This document shows, piece by piece, positions 1-9,624 of a stretch of 64,000 nucleotides of DNA. Location of the stretch: assembly GCA_018780035.1 (NCBI GenBank), contig JADMKE010000043.1, forward strand, positions 1 through 64,000, given 5' to 3'. The stretch comes from Candidatus Sericytochromatia bacterium (GTDB lineage: Bacteria > Cyanobacteriota > Sericytochromatia > UBA7694). The notes below the pieces were generated by a model that did not search any database, was not told the DNA's origin, and worked only from the letters and a program-made list of their open reading frames with translations. Every line of letters starts with the position of its first letter. The first letter of the stretch is position 1. The translations under genes and the position numbers were made by a program.

Positions 1-57
1 AAGCCCATCCACTTCAGTGGACATTGTGCCCGTATGGGTATTGGGAGTGTCACCTCC

Positions 58-86
58 TTGACGCCCACCCAGAGTTTTTGTATTCT
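58..86 (+). promoter_or_regulatory. candidate sigma-70 promoter for cmk
   Basis: TTGACG at 58-63 and TATTCT at 81-86 are separated by 17 bases, a good match to a housekeeping promoter. It lies about 65 bases upstream of the cmk start. The stretch 1-152 holds no gene that I can see. Function is inferred from motif and spacing only. Confidence 0.5.
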
Positions 87-94
87 GACGTATA

Positions 95-128
95 CTGGTG
101 CTGTTAAATATCTGGTGCTGTTAAAGAT
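95..128. repeat. 17-bp tandem direct repeat in the cmk leader
   Basis: CTGGTGCTGTTAAATAT at 95-111 is followed directly by CTGGTGCTGTTAAAGAT at 112-128, 16 of 17 bases identical. It lies between the candidate promoter and the cmk start, inside the predicted 5' untranslated region. It could be an operator or RNA element, or a simple slippage duplication. Confidence 0.7.
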
Positions 129-152
129 CAAAAAAGCATTGCTAATAATTTT

Positions 153-896
153 ATGACCCCTGATTTAGATTCGTTTCGTTCCCCTGTTTTGACCCCTGTG
201 ATTGCCTTGGATGGCCATGCCGGAGCTGGTAAAAGTACCGTTGCTGGAGAAGTCGCCCGTCGCTTGGGCTTTTGGCATGTCAATACAGGTCTGTTTTACC
301 GGGCTGTGACCTGGAAAGTCCTGCAAGCACAGTATGATCTGGGCAATCAAGCCAGCATTGAAGCCCTGGCCCAGGTGATGGAAATTGCCGTCAAAGAAGA
401 CAGTGAAGGCCAGCAACATGTCTGGGTCAATAGTCAAGAGATCACGGACGAAATCCGCACCCCCGAAATCAACCGACACATTTCACTGATCTCGTCTTTT
501 GCCGGGGTGCGTGATGCGATCACCCAGCAATTGCGCCAAATTAAACACCCGCGTGGGATCATTATGGACGGCAGAGACATTGGCACAGTGGTCTTTCCCG
601 ATGCCCAACTCAAGGTCTTTTTGACTGCCTCAGTCGAAGAGCGTGCCCGCCGCCAATTACAAGATGTCTTGGCTCAGGGCCAAAGCAGCACCTTAGAAGA
701 ACTGCAAACGGCCATTGCCCGCCGTGACAAACTCGACTCCGAACGCGCAGTCGCCCCGCTCAAACAGGCTGCCGACGCGGTTTGTGTCGACTCCACTGGA
801 TTGGCACCGAACCAGGTGATTGAGCAGATTTTGACCTTTTGGAACCAGAAACAGCCCACCCCCCATGCTCAACCCCAATCAAAAACGCGCAGTTGA
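153..896 (+). CDS. cmk: cytidylate kinase
   Basis: Cytidylate kinase phosphorylates CMP and dCMP to the diphosphates with ATP, in cytoplasmic pyrimidine nucleotide recycling. The 247-residue protein has the P-loop GHAGAGKST at residues 21-29, the NTGLFYRA substrate segment, the DGRDIGTVVFPDA motif, and RRDKLDSER with a following PLK in the lid and C-terminal region, all typical of bacterial Cmk. Length is slightly above the usual ~225 because of an extended N-terminus and a polar C-terminal tail. No clear Shine-Dalgarno precedes the ATG at 153, so an in-frame later start is possible, although the next ATG lies beyond the P-loop. It overlaps the helicase gene downstream by 32 bases, implying translational coupling. 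Confidence 0.93.
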   Translation: MTPDLDSFRSPVLTPVIALDGHAGAGKSTVAGEVARRLGFWHVNTGLFYRAVTWKVLQAQYDLGNQASIEALAQVMEIAVKEDSEGQQHVWVNSQEITDEIRTPEINRHISLISSFAGVRDAITQQLRQIKHPRGIIMDGRDIGTVVFPDAQLKVFLTASVEERARRQLQDVLAQGQSSTLEELQTAIARRDKLDSERAVAPLKQAADAVCVDSTGLAPNQVIEQILTFWNQKQPTPHAQPQSKTRS

Positions 897-3129
897 ACAC
901 CCCGGTGGGCCAACCCTCGTTTTGGCTGGAGCAGGTGCGGGCAAAACCAGCGTCTTAACCCAGCGGGTGGCACGGCTTTGTAAAAGCGGGATCGAACCCA
1001 GCCGGATTCTGGTCGTAACCTTCACCAATAAAGCCGCCAAAGAGATGAAAGAGCGCCTGGGCAAACTCTTGGGCAAAGCGGTCGTCAAAGAAATCTGGGC
1101 GGGCACCTTTCACTCGATCTGCTGCCGAATTTTGCGCCAGGAAATTGCCCATCTCGATTTGGGTTACCAAACCAATTTTGCGATTTACGATCCGCGCGAT
1201 CAGGAAAAAGCCATGGACCGCGTGATTCGCAGCCTCAATCTCGATCCCAAGGACTACAAACCCTCACAAATGCTGCAGATGGTTGGCAAATTCAAAAATG
1301 CCGGAATCATGCCCAATGCCGTCTCCCCCAGCGATGTCGATGATCCCTTTCTGATCCGGCTCTACCGTCAATACCAAAGCTTTCTGCGCCAAAACAACGC
1401 ACTCGACTTCGATGATCTGCTCTTTCTCAGCCTGCAGGTGCTGGAGCAGGACCCCGAAGTCTTGCTGCGTCTGCAAACCCGCTTTCAACATATTTTGGTG
1501 GATGAATACCAAGACACCAATACGGTGCAGTTTGAACTGATCAAACGCCTGGGAGAGCATTGGCGCAATGTCTTTGTGGTCGGCGATGTCGATCAGAGTA
1601 TTTATTCTTTTCGCCACGCCAATTTCCGCATCATTCTCAGGTTTCAGCAAGACTACCCGGATGCTACGGTGATCAAACTCGAAGAGAACTACCGTTCCAC
1701 TGGCCGTATCCTGGCCGCCGCCAATGATCTGATCAACCACAACCGCGAGCGCTTCGAAAAGACCCTGATCGCCACCCGTGGGCCCGGAGAGCCGATTCGC
1801 TTTCACCAGGCTCCAAACGAAGACGAAGAGGCCAATTTTATTGTCAGGCAAATTCAGCGCATCCAAGAACAGCAGGACCTGAAATGGGGCGATTTTGCCA
1901 TTCTCTACCGCACCAATGTCCAATCGCGCCTGTTTGAGCAAAAATTGGTCCAGGCCCGCCTGCCCTATCACGTGGTGGGCGGCTTTCGCTTTTACGATCG
2001 CCGCGAGATCAAAGACCTGCTCGGCTATCTCTATGTTTTGTCGAATCCCCAGGACAGTATCAGCCTGCGCCGGATTATCAACACCCCCAAACGTGGCCTG
2101 GGCCCCAAAGCCTTGGAAACCCTTGAGACCTTTGCCACCTTCGAAGGACGCGGTTTAACACTCTGGGAGGCGATTCAAGAGCCCTCGGTAACAGACCAAC
2201 TCGGCAGCAAGAACCAAGAGGCCCTGGAAGAATTTGCCCAAACCCTGACCCGCCTGCGCAAAACGCCTTTGCCTGTGGCCGAATTATTGGAGCGGGTCTA
2301 TGTCGAAAGCGGCTACAAAGCCGAACTCGAAGCCGAGCCCGACGAAAAACAGCGCCAGAACCGCAACGAAAATGTGCAGGCCTTGATCCAGGCCGCAATT
2401 GACTTCGAAGAGAAAAGCAAAGATGCCACCAACCTGCAGAAATTTCTCGAAGAGGTCGCCCTGTTTTCGGACTCAGACAGCAAAGATGAAACCAAAACCG
2501 TCAAGCTGATGACCGTACACAGTGCCAAAGGCCTGGAGTTTCCGGTGGTCTTTGTGCCCGGCGTCGAAGAGGGCATATTTCCCCATGTGCGCTCGATCTA
2601 CGATGGGGAACAGGCGATCGAAGAAGAGCGCCGCCTGATGTACGTGGCCATGACCCGTGCCCGCAACCACCTGTTTTTGATCCACACCGCCAACCGCCGC
2701 AATAAACGCGCGACGATTTCCAACCGCATTTCGCGTTTTATGGTTGAGATCCACCAGCATATCCAAATCCCAGGCACATTAATGGTGGCCTTTCGCAACC
2801 ACGAATACGAACAGCGCCTGAAAAAAATGAACAACAAGACCTTTGCCGATCTGCCGCCGGTCGAAGGTGCACATCCCAAACCCACCCCCAGCCGGATCGC
2901 GCCGGGCCCATCGAGCGCCACCTTGGCCCCCCCACGGCCAACACAAACAGCCAAAGCGGCAGCCCCTTCGGCCTTGCGGCCCGCCCTGCAAGCGGGAGAT
3001 CGGGTGCGCCACCCCCAATGGGGCATGGGAGAAGTGCAAAAAGTGATCCGCAGCTTGGCCAGTGTTTCGTTTGATGGGCAATTGCGCACGCTGGATTTAA
3101 ACGTGGCGCCGCTGGAGAAATTGTCTTAA
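865..3129 (+). CDS. pcrA: ATP-dependent DNA helicase, PcrA/UvrD family (SF1A)
   Basis: A 3'-5' superfamily 1A DNA helicase, probably acting in excision repair and removal of recombination or transcription roadblocks. Visible motifs in order: Q-motif region LNPNQKRAV at the start, Walker A GAGAGKT at about 22-28, VTFTNKAAKEM (Ia), DEYQDTN (II), GDVDQSIYSFRHA (III), EENYRST (IV), TVHSAKGLEFPVVFVPG (V) and YVAMTRA (VI). The C-terminus GDRVRHPQWGMGEV is the small Tudor-like domain that binds RNA polymerase in PcrA. The 754-residue length is standard. The start lies within the 3' end of cmk in another frame, so the two are probably co-transcribed. The PcrA versus UvrD label is a family-level call. 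Confidence 0.94.
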   Translation: MLNPNQKRAVEHPGGPTLVLAGAGAGKTSVLTQRVARLCKSGIEPSRILVVTFTNKAAKEMKERLGKLLGKAVVKEIWAGTFHSICCRILRQEIAHLDLGYQTNFAIYDPRDQEKAMDRVIRSLNLDPKDYKPSQMLQMVGKFKNAGIMPNAVSPSDVDDPFLIRLYRQYQSFLRQNNALDFDDLLFLSLQVLEQDPEVLLRLQTRFQHILVDEYQDTNTVQFELIKRLGEHWRNVFVVGDVDQSIYSFRHANFRIILRFQQDYPDATVIKLEENYRSTGRILAAANDLINHNRERFEKTLIATRGPGEPIRFHQAPNEDEEANFIVRQIQRIQEQQDLKWGDFAILYRTNVQSRLFEQKLVQARLPYHVVGGFRFYDRREIKDLLGYLYVLSNPQDSISLRRIINTPKRGLGPKALETLETFATFEGRGLTLWEAIQEPSVTDQLGSKNQEALEEFAQTLTRLRKTPLPVAELLERVYVESGYKAELEAEPDEKQRQNRNENVQALIQAAIDFEEKSKDATNLQKFLEEVALFSDSDSKDETKTVKLMTVHSAKGLEFPVVFVPGVEEGIFPHVRSIYDGEQAIEEERRLMYVAMTRARNHLFLIHTANRRNKRATISNRISRFMVEIHQHIQIPGTLMVAFRNHEYEQRLKKMNNKTFADLPPVEGAHPKPTPSRIAPGPSSATLAPPRPTQTAKAAAPSALRPALQAGDRVRHPQWGMGEVQKVIRSLASVSFDGQLRTLDLNVAPLEKLS

Positions 3130-3272
3130 GATTCAGCCCCAGGGCCAACAGGTCTTTTTCATTGCGCAGGCCATGGTGCTTGTGGAGCGGTTGGGGTAGA
3201 TTGCCTTGATGTGGTGCTTGAGGTGAATGGCTCCGGTTGGCGCAAGCCCACCAACATCCTCTTTTTTAAGAC

Positions 3273-5528
3273 CTATTGTGTAAAATCACTCACACTCTCG
3301 TCCAGCCAAAAAGCGGCAATCTGCTCAACCAAACGATTGACCCGCTCAATCTCAAATTGCTGCAGGGCCTGCGCCAACTCTTGGCCCAAATCCGCTACAA
3401 ATGGACTGTGATTCGCTCGGCCCCAGCTTTGAACTTCGTCGGCAAAGCGGCGAATCAGCTTGAGATTGCGTTTCTTTTGAATTTGGCGGTAGAGCGGTTC
3501 CAATTGGGTTTTGAGCGCACTGCGTTGCTCTGAATTGAGCCCAGGCAGGTGCGCTGGAGTTGGAGCAGGCTCTGACTCAGGCAAAAAGAGCCCGACCTCC
3601 TCCATACTGACAGCCGCTTTTAAAACCAGTACAAATGAACTGCCCTGGCCCGGTGTACTCTGCAATTCAATCCGGCCCCCCATTAATTCGGCCAAACGGC
3701 GACAGATCGCCAACCCCAGACCCGTTCCCCCGTATTTGCGGGTACTTTGCCCATCTTGTTGGTGAAAGGGCTCAAAGATAAGCTCTTGGGCCTCCAAAGG
3801 AATACCCAAACCCGTGTCTTGCACCTGCCAAGCCAATTCCCATTCTCCCTCAGCCAACAAACGCCCCGTCACGTGCAAGCCTATTTGGCCCCGTTCGGTA
3901 AACTTAACGGCATTGCCAAGCAGATTGAGTAAAATCTGGCGCACCCGCAACTCGTCCAAATACAAACATCTCGGCAATTCAGGTGCCACAGTCAACACCC
4001 ATTCCAAGCCCTTCTTTTCAATCGGCAACGAAAAGAGCCCCGACAATTCCTGGCAAAGCAAGCTTAGGTCACAGGGCATCAGCTGCAGAGAGAGCTTACC
4101 GGCCTCGACTTTGGAGAGATCCAAGAGATCATTTAAAAGGCCCAAGAGCGATTTCCCCCCCGAATGAATCGCTTCGAGATAACTGAGTTGCTGGGGATCG
4201 GTCAAGTCCTCTTCAAGCAGCTCACTAAAGCCCATCACCGCATTGAGCGGGGTGCGAATCTCATGGGAGAGATTGGCCAAAAACTGCGACTTGAGCCGAC
4301 TGGCTTCTTCAGCCTGTTCTTTTGCCTTTTGCAGTTCAACCTGACTGACCCGTGAGGCACTCAATTCAGCAGCAACCTGGACCTGCTGCTGATAAAGATT
4401 TAAAAATCGCTGCAGCAAAACCAATAATAGCGCCAGCACAAACATCAGACAGCCCCAGGGATAGAGTTGTAACGCAAAGGGAAGTCGGCATATGGCCACC
4501 AGCAAATCGAACAGAGCTGCCCCTGTAAAAACCAACATCCCGGCCCCCACCACTTGGGTTAAAGAATCGAGCTGGAGCCAAAAACGCAGTAAAATAACGC
4601 TCAAACCCAACAAGCCCAAGAAAGCCAAAACCTGAAATGGCAAAACCGTTTGCATCAACGCAAAGCCCAGCAAAACAGCGGACAGGCTCAGGCCCGCAAA
4701 GGCAAAATGCACCCAAGCCAAGAACTGCAGAGGTCGCATCAGTGGACGAAGACCCGAAAGGTCACGAATAAAGAGATAGACACAGCCCGGCATAAAATAC
4801 AAAGCAAAGAGTGCAATAGGCGTGACCCAATCGGGCTTACGCAGCCAAATCGCAGTTAAATCTGATTCACAAAGGGTATAGACACCCAATAAAAAGCAAA
4901 ATAAGCCAAAGAGCAGCGACAAATGTCGTTCAGGTAAAAACAGCGCCAACCCCAAAGCAAAGAGCCCGAGTAAGGCAAACAAACAGCCCAACATAAAACT
5001 GCCCAAACTCTGATGCAGCAACTGTAAAAACAATTGACCCTGAGAGGCAAAATAAACCTCAGACATAATCCCAATAAAACGGTGTTCAGAATGCAGTCGA
5101 AAATACAGCGTTTGCGAGACAATATCTTTGGGGAGGGGGATCAAATGCCAGGTATAGCCATTAAAACGACGGGGAGCCGTTTGCAAATCGCCAAAGTGGT
5201 AAATGCGCTGCTGTCCTTGATAGACCTCAAAATTCTGATTCAAACGGCGGATAAACAAACTTGGAGAAGACATTTGGTGAGGGGGAAGCTGAACTTTCAG
5301 CCAGAGATCATGGCCCGCCTGAGCCGTTGAAAATTGCAATTGGCTGGCCTTTTGCCAATCTGAGGGGGGGGTCGATGAGGTGGAATAAGCGTATTCCCAC
5401 TGGGTTGGGGCCAATGCAAAAACATGTTGTTCTGAAAAGCGCTCAAGCAATAAATGACCACAGCCGAGCAGCAAGCCTGTCAACATAACCAAGAGCCAAT
5501 AGAAGCGCAGGAACGAGAATGAGCGCAT
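3273..5528 (-). CDS. membrane sensor histidine kinase with 7TMR-DISM input domain
   Basis: A 751-residue two-component sensor. An N-terminal hydrophobic segment and an extracytoplasmic region of about 150 residues resembling the 7TMR-DISM carbohydrate-binding-like domain are followed by seven hydrophobic helices (about 175-385). A short coiled coil leads to the HisKA domain with the phospho-acceptor in NLSHEIRTPLN (His about 421). The ATPase domain shows the N box LLGNAVKF, the G1 box DTGLGIP and the G2 box GTGLGLAI. There is no receiver domain. The last ~90 residues form a helical tail that could be a degenerate HPt or docking element. No response regulator gene is adjacent, so this is an orphan kinase. 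It is divergent from cysE with a 118-base gap. Confidence 0.88.
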   Translation of the reverse strand: MRSFSFLRFYWLLVMLTGLLLGCGHLLLERFSEQHVFALAPTQWEYAYSTSSTPPSDWQKASQLQFSTAQAGHDLWLKVQLPPHQMSSPSLFIRRLNQNFEVYQGQQRIYHFGDLQTAPRRFNGYTWHLIPLPKDIVSQTLYFRLHSEHRFIGIMSEVYFASQGQLFLQLLHQSLGSFMLGCLFALLGLFALGLALFLPERHLSLLFGLFCFLLGVYTLCESDLTAIWLRKPDWVTPIALFALYFMPGCVYLFIRDLSGLRPLMRPLQFLAWVHFAFAGLSLSAVLLGFALMQTVLPFQVLAFLGLLGLSVILLRFWLQLDSLTQVVGAGMLVFTGAALFDLLVAICRLPFALQLYPWGCLMFVLALLLVLLQRFLNLYQQQVQVAAELSASRVSQVELQKAKEQAEEASRLKSQFLANLSHEIRTPLNAVMGFSELLEEDLTDPQQLSYLEAIHSGGKSLLGLLNDLLDLSKVEAGKLSLQLMPCDLSLLCQELSGLFSLPIEKKGLEWVLTVAPELPRCLYLDELRVRQILLNLLGNAVKFTERGQIGLHVTGRLLAEGEWELAWQVQDTGLGIPLEAQELIFEPFHQQDGQSTRKYGGTGLGLAICRRLAELMGGRIELQSTPGQGSSFVLVLKAAVSMEEVGLFLPESEPAPTPAHLPGLNSEQRSALKTQLEPLYRQIQKKRNLKLIRRFADEVQSWGRANHSPFVADLGQELAQALQQFEIERVNRLVEQIAAFWLDESVSDFTQ

Positions 5529-5646
5529 AAGCCAATAAAAGCTCCTTCCCTTTGCGCCAGATTTTGAGGTTCAATAGGCTTGCTACCAGAGGTCGGGGGA
5601 TTGTTTAATAAAGGGTGCCAACCATTGATCTTCAGGCAGGAAAACA

Positions 5647-6609
5647 GTGAACGCTCCCACAAACGCCCAAAATACCAAAGACCCCGAAATAGAAACCCCT
5701 GAAACAGAAAAGACAGATCCCCCGCTAACCAGCAGTATAACAGGATCGCCAAAAGCACTCCAGCAACTCATTCAGAACTTTCATCAGGCCCACTCTCCGT
5801 TGCGGGTGGTGTCTTCGCTCAAAGCCCAAGCTTGGATTCACAGCCTTTTGGGTTTGCTTTTTCCCCACTTGAGTGTCTTTCCCGGCAAAGCCGTCGATAT
5901 TCAGCGTCAAAGCCAAGAACTGCTGGCCGAACTCACAAGCCTGCTAGAAGTGCTGGCCTTTGTCCACCCTCTCAGCGCAACAGAATTGGCTCAGGCCTAT
6001 TTCAGCGAAGATTTACCCGAGATTTACCTGACCCTGCAACAAGATGGCCGCTGCATGCTAGCGGGGGATCCAGCCGCGGTCAGTTTGGACGAGGTTTATC
6101 AGGCTTATCCGGGTTTTTTGGCTGTGGCGATCTACCGCTTGGCCCATGGCCTGCACCTGCGCCAGATCCCGCTTTTGCCAAGGCTATTGACCGAATATGG
6201 CCATCGCCTGACCGGTGTGGATATTCATCCCGGCGCCAAAATTGGCCCCTCGCTTTGCATTGATCACGGCACCGGGATCGTAATTGGCGAGACCAGCGAA
6301 ATCGGGGCCTGTGTCAAAATCTATCAGGGCGTAACTCTGGGTGCGTTAAGCGTGGAAAAAAACATGGCCCAAATCAAACGCCACCCCACCATTCAAGATC
6401 GGGTCGTGATCTACGCCGGAGCCACCATTTTGGGCGGCGAAACGGTGATCGGTCACGACAGTGTGATTGGTGGGAATGTCTGGCTGACCCGCAGTATCGA
6501 GCCCTTTTGCTCGGTCTACCAAACCAGTGAGGTGCGGGTGCGCAGACACCGTCCCGATGAAACAGCCCCCACAAGCGACAAAATTAGCGTCGCCGCAGAG
6601 ATGGAGTAA
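5647..6609 (+). CDS. cysE: serine O-acetyltransferase
   Basis: Makes O-acetylserine from serine and acetyl-CoA, the carbon skeleton for cysteine synthesis. The C-terminal half is a left-handed beta helix with the SAT signature: DIHPGAKIGPSLCIDHG, GIVIGETSEIG, YQGVTLGALS, and KRHPTIQDRVVIYAGATILGG with its catalytic-site His. An alpha-helical N-terminal domain precedes it, with a nonconserved acidic, Thr-rich stretch over the first ~30 residues. At 320 residues it matches the longer EpsC-type enzymes rather than the 273-residue E. coli CysE. No cysteine synthase gene is adjacent. The 3' end overlaps the convergent fliI by 26 bases. Confidence 0.92.
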   Translation: MNAPTNAQNTKDPEIETPETEKTDPPLTSSITGSPKALQQLIQNFHQAHSPLRVVSSLKAQAWIHSLLGLLFPHLSVFPGKAVDIQRQSQELLAELTSLLEVLAFVHPLSATELAQAYFSEDLPEIYLTLQQDGRCMLAGDPAAVSLDEVYQAYPGFLAVAIYRLAHGLHLRQIPLLPRLLTEYGHRLTGVDIHPGAKIGPSLCIDHGTGIVIGETSEIGACVKIYQGVTLGALSVEKNMAQIKRHPTIQDRVVIYAGATILGGETVIGHDSVIGGNVWLTRSIEPFCSVYQTSEVRVRRHRPDETAPTSDKISVAAEME

Positions 6610-7918
6610 AACCCTTGATCAAGAGTTGCAAAGTCTGCTCATAACTTACTCCGGTTTCGATCGTCTGCTTGAGAAAGTCGAGAATGTCTTCGTAGCGCTC
6701 GATCGCTTCGTCGATGCGTTTATTGCTGCCTGGGCTATAAGCACCAATGCTGATCAAATCCTCGGCCTCGCGCCAGGTGGCCAATAGCTCACGCAGGTGA
6801 CCCGCTGCCACTTTTTGCTCTGGGGTGGACAATTCCAAGGCCAGACGGCTGATGCTCTGTAAGATATCAATAGCGGGGTAGTGATTGCGGCTGGCCAATT
6901 CCCGCGAAAGCACAATATGCCCGTCGAGAATCCCACGCACACTGTCGGCAATCGGTTCGTTTTGGTCATCCCCTTCGACCAAAACGGTATACAGCGCCGT
7001 GATCGAGCCCCGATCCGAGGTGCCAGAACGTTCAAGCAAACGGGGCAGCAGCCCATAAACCGAGGGCGGATAGCCCCGTGTCGCAGGCGGCTCACCAATC
7101 GCCAGACCGATCTCGCGCCGGGCCATGGCAAAGCGGGTCACGGAGTCCATCATTAGCAAGACATCTTGTTGCTGATCGCGAAAATATTCAGCAATGGCCG
7201 TGGCGGCAAACGCCCCTTTGATGCGCAAAAGGGCGGGTTGATCAGAGGTGACTACCACCAGCACAGAGCGCTTAAGTCCTTCTTCGCCCAAGTCGTTTTC
7301 AATAAAATCGCGCACCTCGCGGCCACGTTCCCCGATCAGACCAATCACATTGACGTCGGCATTGGTATAACGGGCAACCATCCCCAAGAGCGTACTTTTG
7401 CCGACCCCCGATCCCGAAAAAATCCCCAGGCGCTGGCCCCGACCACAGGTCAGCAGACCATCCAGTGCCTTGATCCCCAGTCCCAGGGGCTGGGTAATGC
7501 GCTGGCGCAGCATCGGATTGGGGGGACTGGCATCGAGCAGATAGCGGTGGTGTGTCAAAGGTGGCGGTTTGCCATCCAAGGGATTGCCCAGGGGGTCAAT
7601 CACACGGCCCAGCAATTCTGGGCCCACGGGCACCATTTGGGGAATGCCTGTGGCCACGACCTCACTGCCAGCGCGAATGCCATGCACCTCATCCAAAGGC
7701 ATCAGCAGCACCGTGCTACCGCGAAAACCCACGACCTCGGCACGGGCAATTTGTTCGCCACAGTGGATTTTACACAATTCCCCCAAATGCACCGCCGGAC
7801 CTTCAGCTTCAATCACGGCCCCAATCACCTGGGTCACCCAGCCTTTGTGCAAAACCGGATCCACCTGTTCCAGAACATGGCGATAGGGTTCCAAGTTGAG
7901 CTGGCGCAGAGGTTCCAT
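6584..7918 (-). CDS. fliI: flagellum-specific ATPase FliI
   Basis: The cytoplasmic ATPase of the flagellar type III export apparatus. Diagnostic features: Walker A GSGVGKSTLLG, GERGREVRDFIE, the Walker B region VLLMMDSVTRFAMA, the FliI signature REIGLAIGEPPATRGYPPSV, and LVEGDDQNEPIADSVRGILDGH. The length of about 444 residues is normal. I chose ATG at 7918-7916; a TTG one codon upstream is possible. The ATG shares one base with the TGA stop of the upstream TPR gene (TGATG), so the pair is translationally coupled. The usual partners fliH and fliJ are not next to it. The sequence favours FliI over virulence SctN proteins, but that rests on motif recall. Confidence 0.93.
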   Translation of the reverse strand: MEPLRQLNLEPYRHVLEQVDPVLHKGWVTQVIGAVIEAEGPAVHLGELCKIHCGEQIARAEVVGFRGSTVLLMPLDEVHGIRAGSEVVATGIPQMVPVGPELLGRVIDPLGNPLDGKPPPLTHHRYLLDASPPNPMLRQRITQPLGLGIKALDGLLTCGRGQRLGIFSGSGVGKSTLLGMVARYTNADVNVIGLIGERGREVRDFIENDLGEEGLKRSVLVVVTSDQPALLRIKGAFAATAIAEYFRDQQQDVLLMMDSVTRFAMARREIGLAIGEPPATRGYPPSVYGLLPRLLERSGTSDRGSITALYTVLVEGDDQNEPIADSVRGILDGHIVLSRELASRNHYPAIDILQSISRLALELSTPEQKVAAGHLRELLATWREAEDLISIGAYSPGSNKRIDEAIERYEDILDFLKQTIETGVSYEQTLQLLIKGFTPSLRRR

Positions 7919-9486
7919 CAATTGCTTTTCGGTGCGGGCGTCAGGGTTTTTAACAATTCCTGCAGAGCCGGTGCATCTGCTGCGGCAGGGTTCTGCTGCA
8001 AATACAACTTAATCGCACTTCGGGCCTTCTCTTTTTGCCCCTGTTTGAGCCAGGCCAGTCCGAGGTATTTTGAGAGTTCACGCTGGCCAGGGGCCTGTTT
8101 TTGGGCCTGTTCGAGCCAGGCAATGGCCTGGGCAGACTGGCCTTGCTGAGAGGCCAAAATACCCGCAGCAACCAAGGTTTGCGTATCACGGGGGTGGGTT
8201 TTGAGATAATTCTCCAGGTATTTCAGGGCCTCTCCGGCACGGCCCTGACGGGAAAGCCAAAATGCCGCTTCGGGCAAGGCCTCGGCAGGCGGAGGCGCAA
8301 TCGCAAAAGCTTGAGCAAAAAAGGCTTCAGCTTTGGATTTTTGACCATTTAAATACGCCAATTTGCCCAATAAGTGCAAAACCGAAGCATTGACAGGCTT
8401 CGACTCCGCCAAAGGTGCCAATAAATCCCAGGCCTCCGCACGGTGATTCAACTTTAATTCCCAATGCACCAATTGCAAACGGGCCGATTCATCTTCGGGC
8501 CGAAAACGCAAATAATCGCGCAGAAGCACCACCAATTGGGCGCCTTGATTTTGTGCTGTGAGCACCTGCAAAAGCAATCCCCGCGCGGAATCATGCTCTG
8601 GACGCAACCAGAGTACATGGTACAAATCCGCTTCAGCACTTACCAGATTTTTGGAACGAATTGCCAACCGAGCGCGTTCATAATAAGCGGCGGCATGGTT
8701 GGGATCTTGTTGAATGACCTGGTTTAAATCGGCCAGGGCCCCCCGCCAATTTTGAGCTGCCAAATAGATGCGGGCCCGGCGAAAGGCCGCAGGGGCACAA
8801 CTGGGATGGGTCTTTAATAATTGGCTATAAGCGCCCAAGGCCGCCGCGGTTTTGCCCTGTTCTTCGAGGGCCACAGCCTGCCGATAGCCACTCAAGGCGG
8901 CAGCGGGCTCAAACGCAGGAGAAACAGCCAGAGGAGGCAAGGCCTGCAGTTTTTTTTCCAGAGCGGGCTCACGTTTGAGTGCCAGGGCCCGTTGCCAGGC
9001 TGCACGTGCGGCATCTGGAGCTGAAGCAGGAGAGTCCAACTGACTTTGTATCAGTTCCAATTGACCCAAATTGAACCACAACTCACGGGCCAGGGGACGC
9101 GTGAGCAACGTTTGGGAATATAATCTGCGTGCAGCCGCCAGGTCTTCGAGTTGTATAAACGCCAAACCGAGATGGTTGAGGGCAAAGAGATGATCGGGAG
9201 CGAGTTCTAAGGTTTTTTGCAAATGGCTGCAAGCCAAAACAGCATCACCACTGAGCAATGCCGCACTGCCGACCTGGTAGTGCAGCTCAGCACTGCCAGG
9301 ATTGTCTGCCAAAAGCCCCAAATAAAGGGCCAAGGCTTGGGAATAGGATTTGGCCTGGAAAGCCGCTTGGGCCTGCTCTGCCAGAGTAAGGTCTGCGGCC
9401 AAAGCTGGCAGACTCAGTGCCGCACAGACCAAAAGACCTGTGACCATCGTTTTGAAAGGTGTATAAAGGTACTTGATTTTAAACAT
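7918..9486 (-). CDS. exported TPR-repeat protein, coupled to fliI
   Basis: A 522-residue protein with a Sec signal peptide (MFKIKY, then a hydrophobic core ending ALA) followed by about a dozen tetratricopeptide repeats, recognisable by recurrent A..LGLA-like and NPGSAELHYQVGS-type helices. TPR arrays mediate protein-protein contacts. The start at 9486 is chosen because it opens directly on the signal peptide with a purine-rich AAAGAG upstream; an extended start at 9567 would bury the signal behind 27 polar residues. It is coupled to fliI by a 1-base stop/start overlap, so a role in flagellar or export assembly in the periplasm is conceivable but unproven. Confidence 0.8.
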   Translation of the reverse strand: MFKIKYLYTPFKTMVTGLLVCAALSLPALAADLTLAEQAQAAFQAKSYSQALALYLGLLADNPGSAELHYQVGSAALLSGDAVLACSHLQKTLELAPDHLFALNHLGLAFIQLEDLAAARRLYSQTLLTRPLARELWFNLGQLELIQSQLDSPASAPDAARAAWQRALALKREPALEKKLQALPPLAVSPAFEPAAALSGYRQAVALEEQGKTAAALGAYSQLLKTHPSCAPAAFRRARIYLAAQNWRGALADLNQVIQQDPNHAAAYYERARLAIRSKNLVSAEADLYHVLWLRPEHDSARGLLLQVLTAQNQGAQLVVLLRDYLRFRPEDESARLQLVHWELKLNHRAEAWDLLAPLAESKPVNASVLHLLGKLAYLNGQKSKAEAFFAQAFAIAPPPAEALPEAAFWLSRQGRAGEALKYLENYLKTHPRDTQTLVAAGILASQQGQSAQAIAWLEQAQKQAPGQRELSKYLGLAWLKQGQKEKARSAIKLYLQQNPAAADAPALQELLKTLTPAPKSN

Positions 9487-9624
9487 AGTTTCTCTTTGCA
9501 GTTTAACGGTCAGCAACACATCAGGCAACCAGGCATTGGAATGATCTCTCGGCATTTTGCTAGGCATTTCTCTGCGAGATTGATATGATCGAGCTGTCTT
9601 AAATCAATTCAATCCTGCGGAGCA

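Noticed and set aside
1264..1971. Minus-strand frame of 235 codons inside the helicase gene
   Set aside because: It overlaps the conserved helicase motifs in antisense and has no ribosome-binding site or domain.
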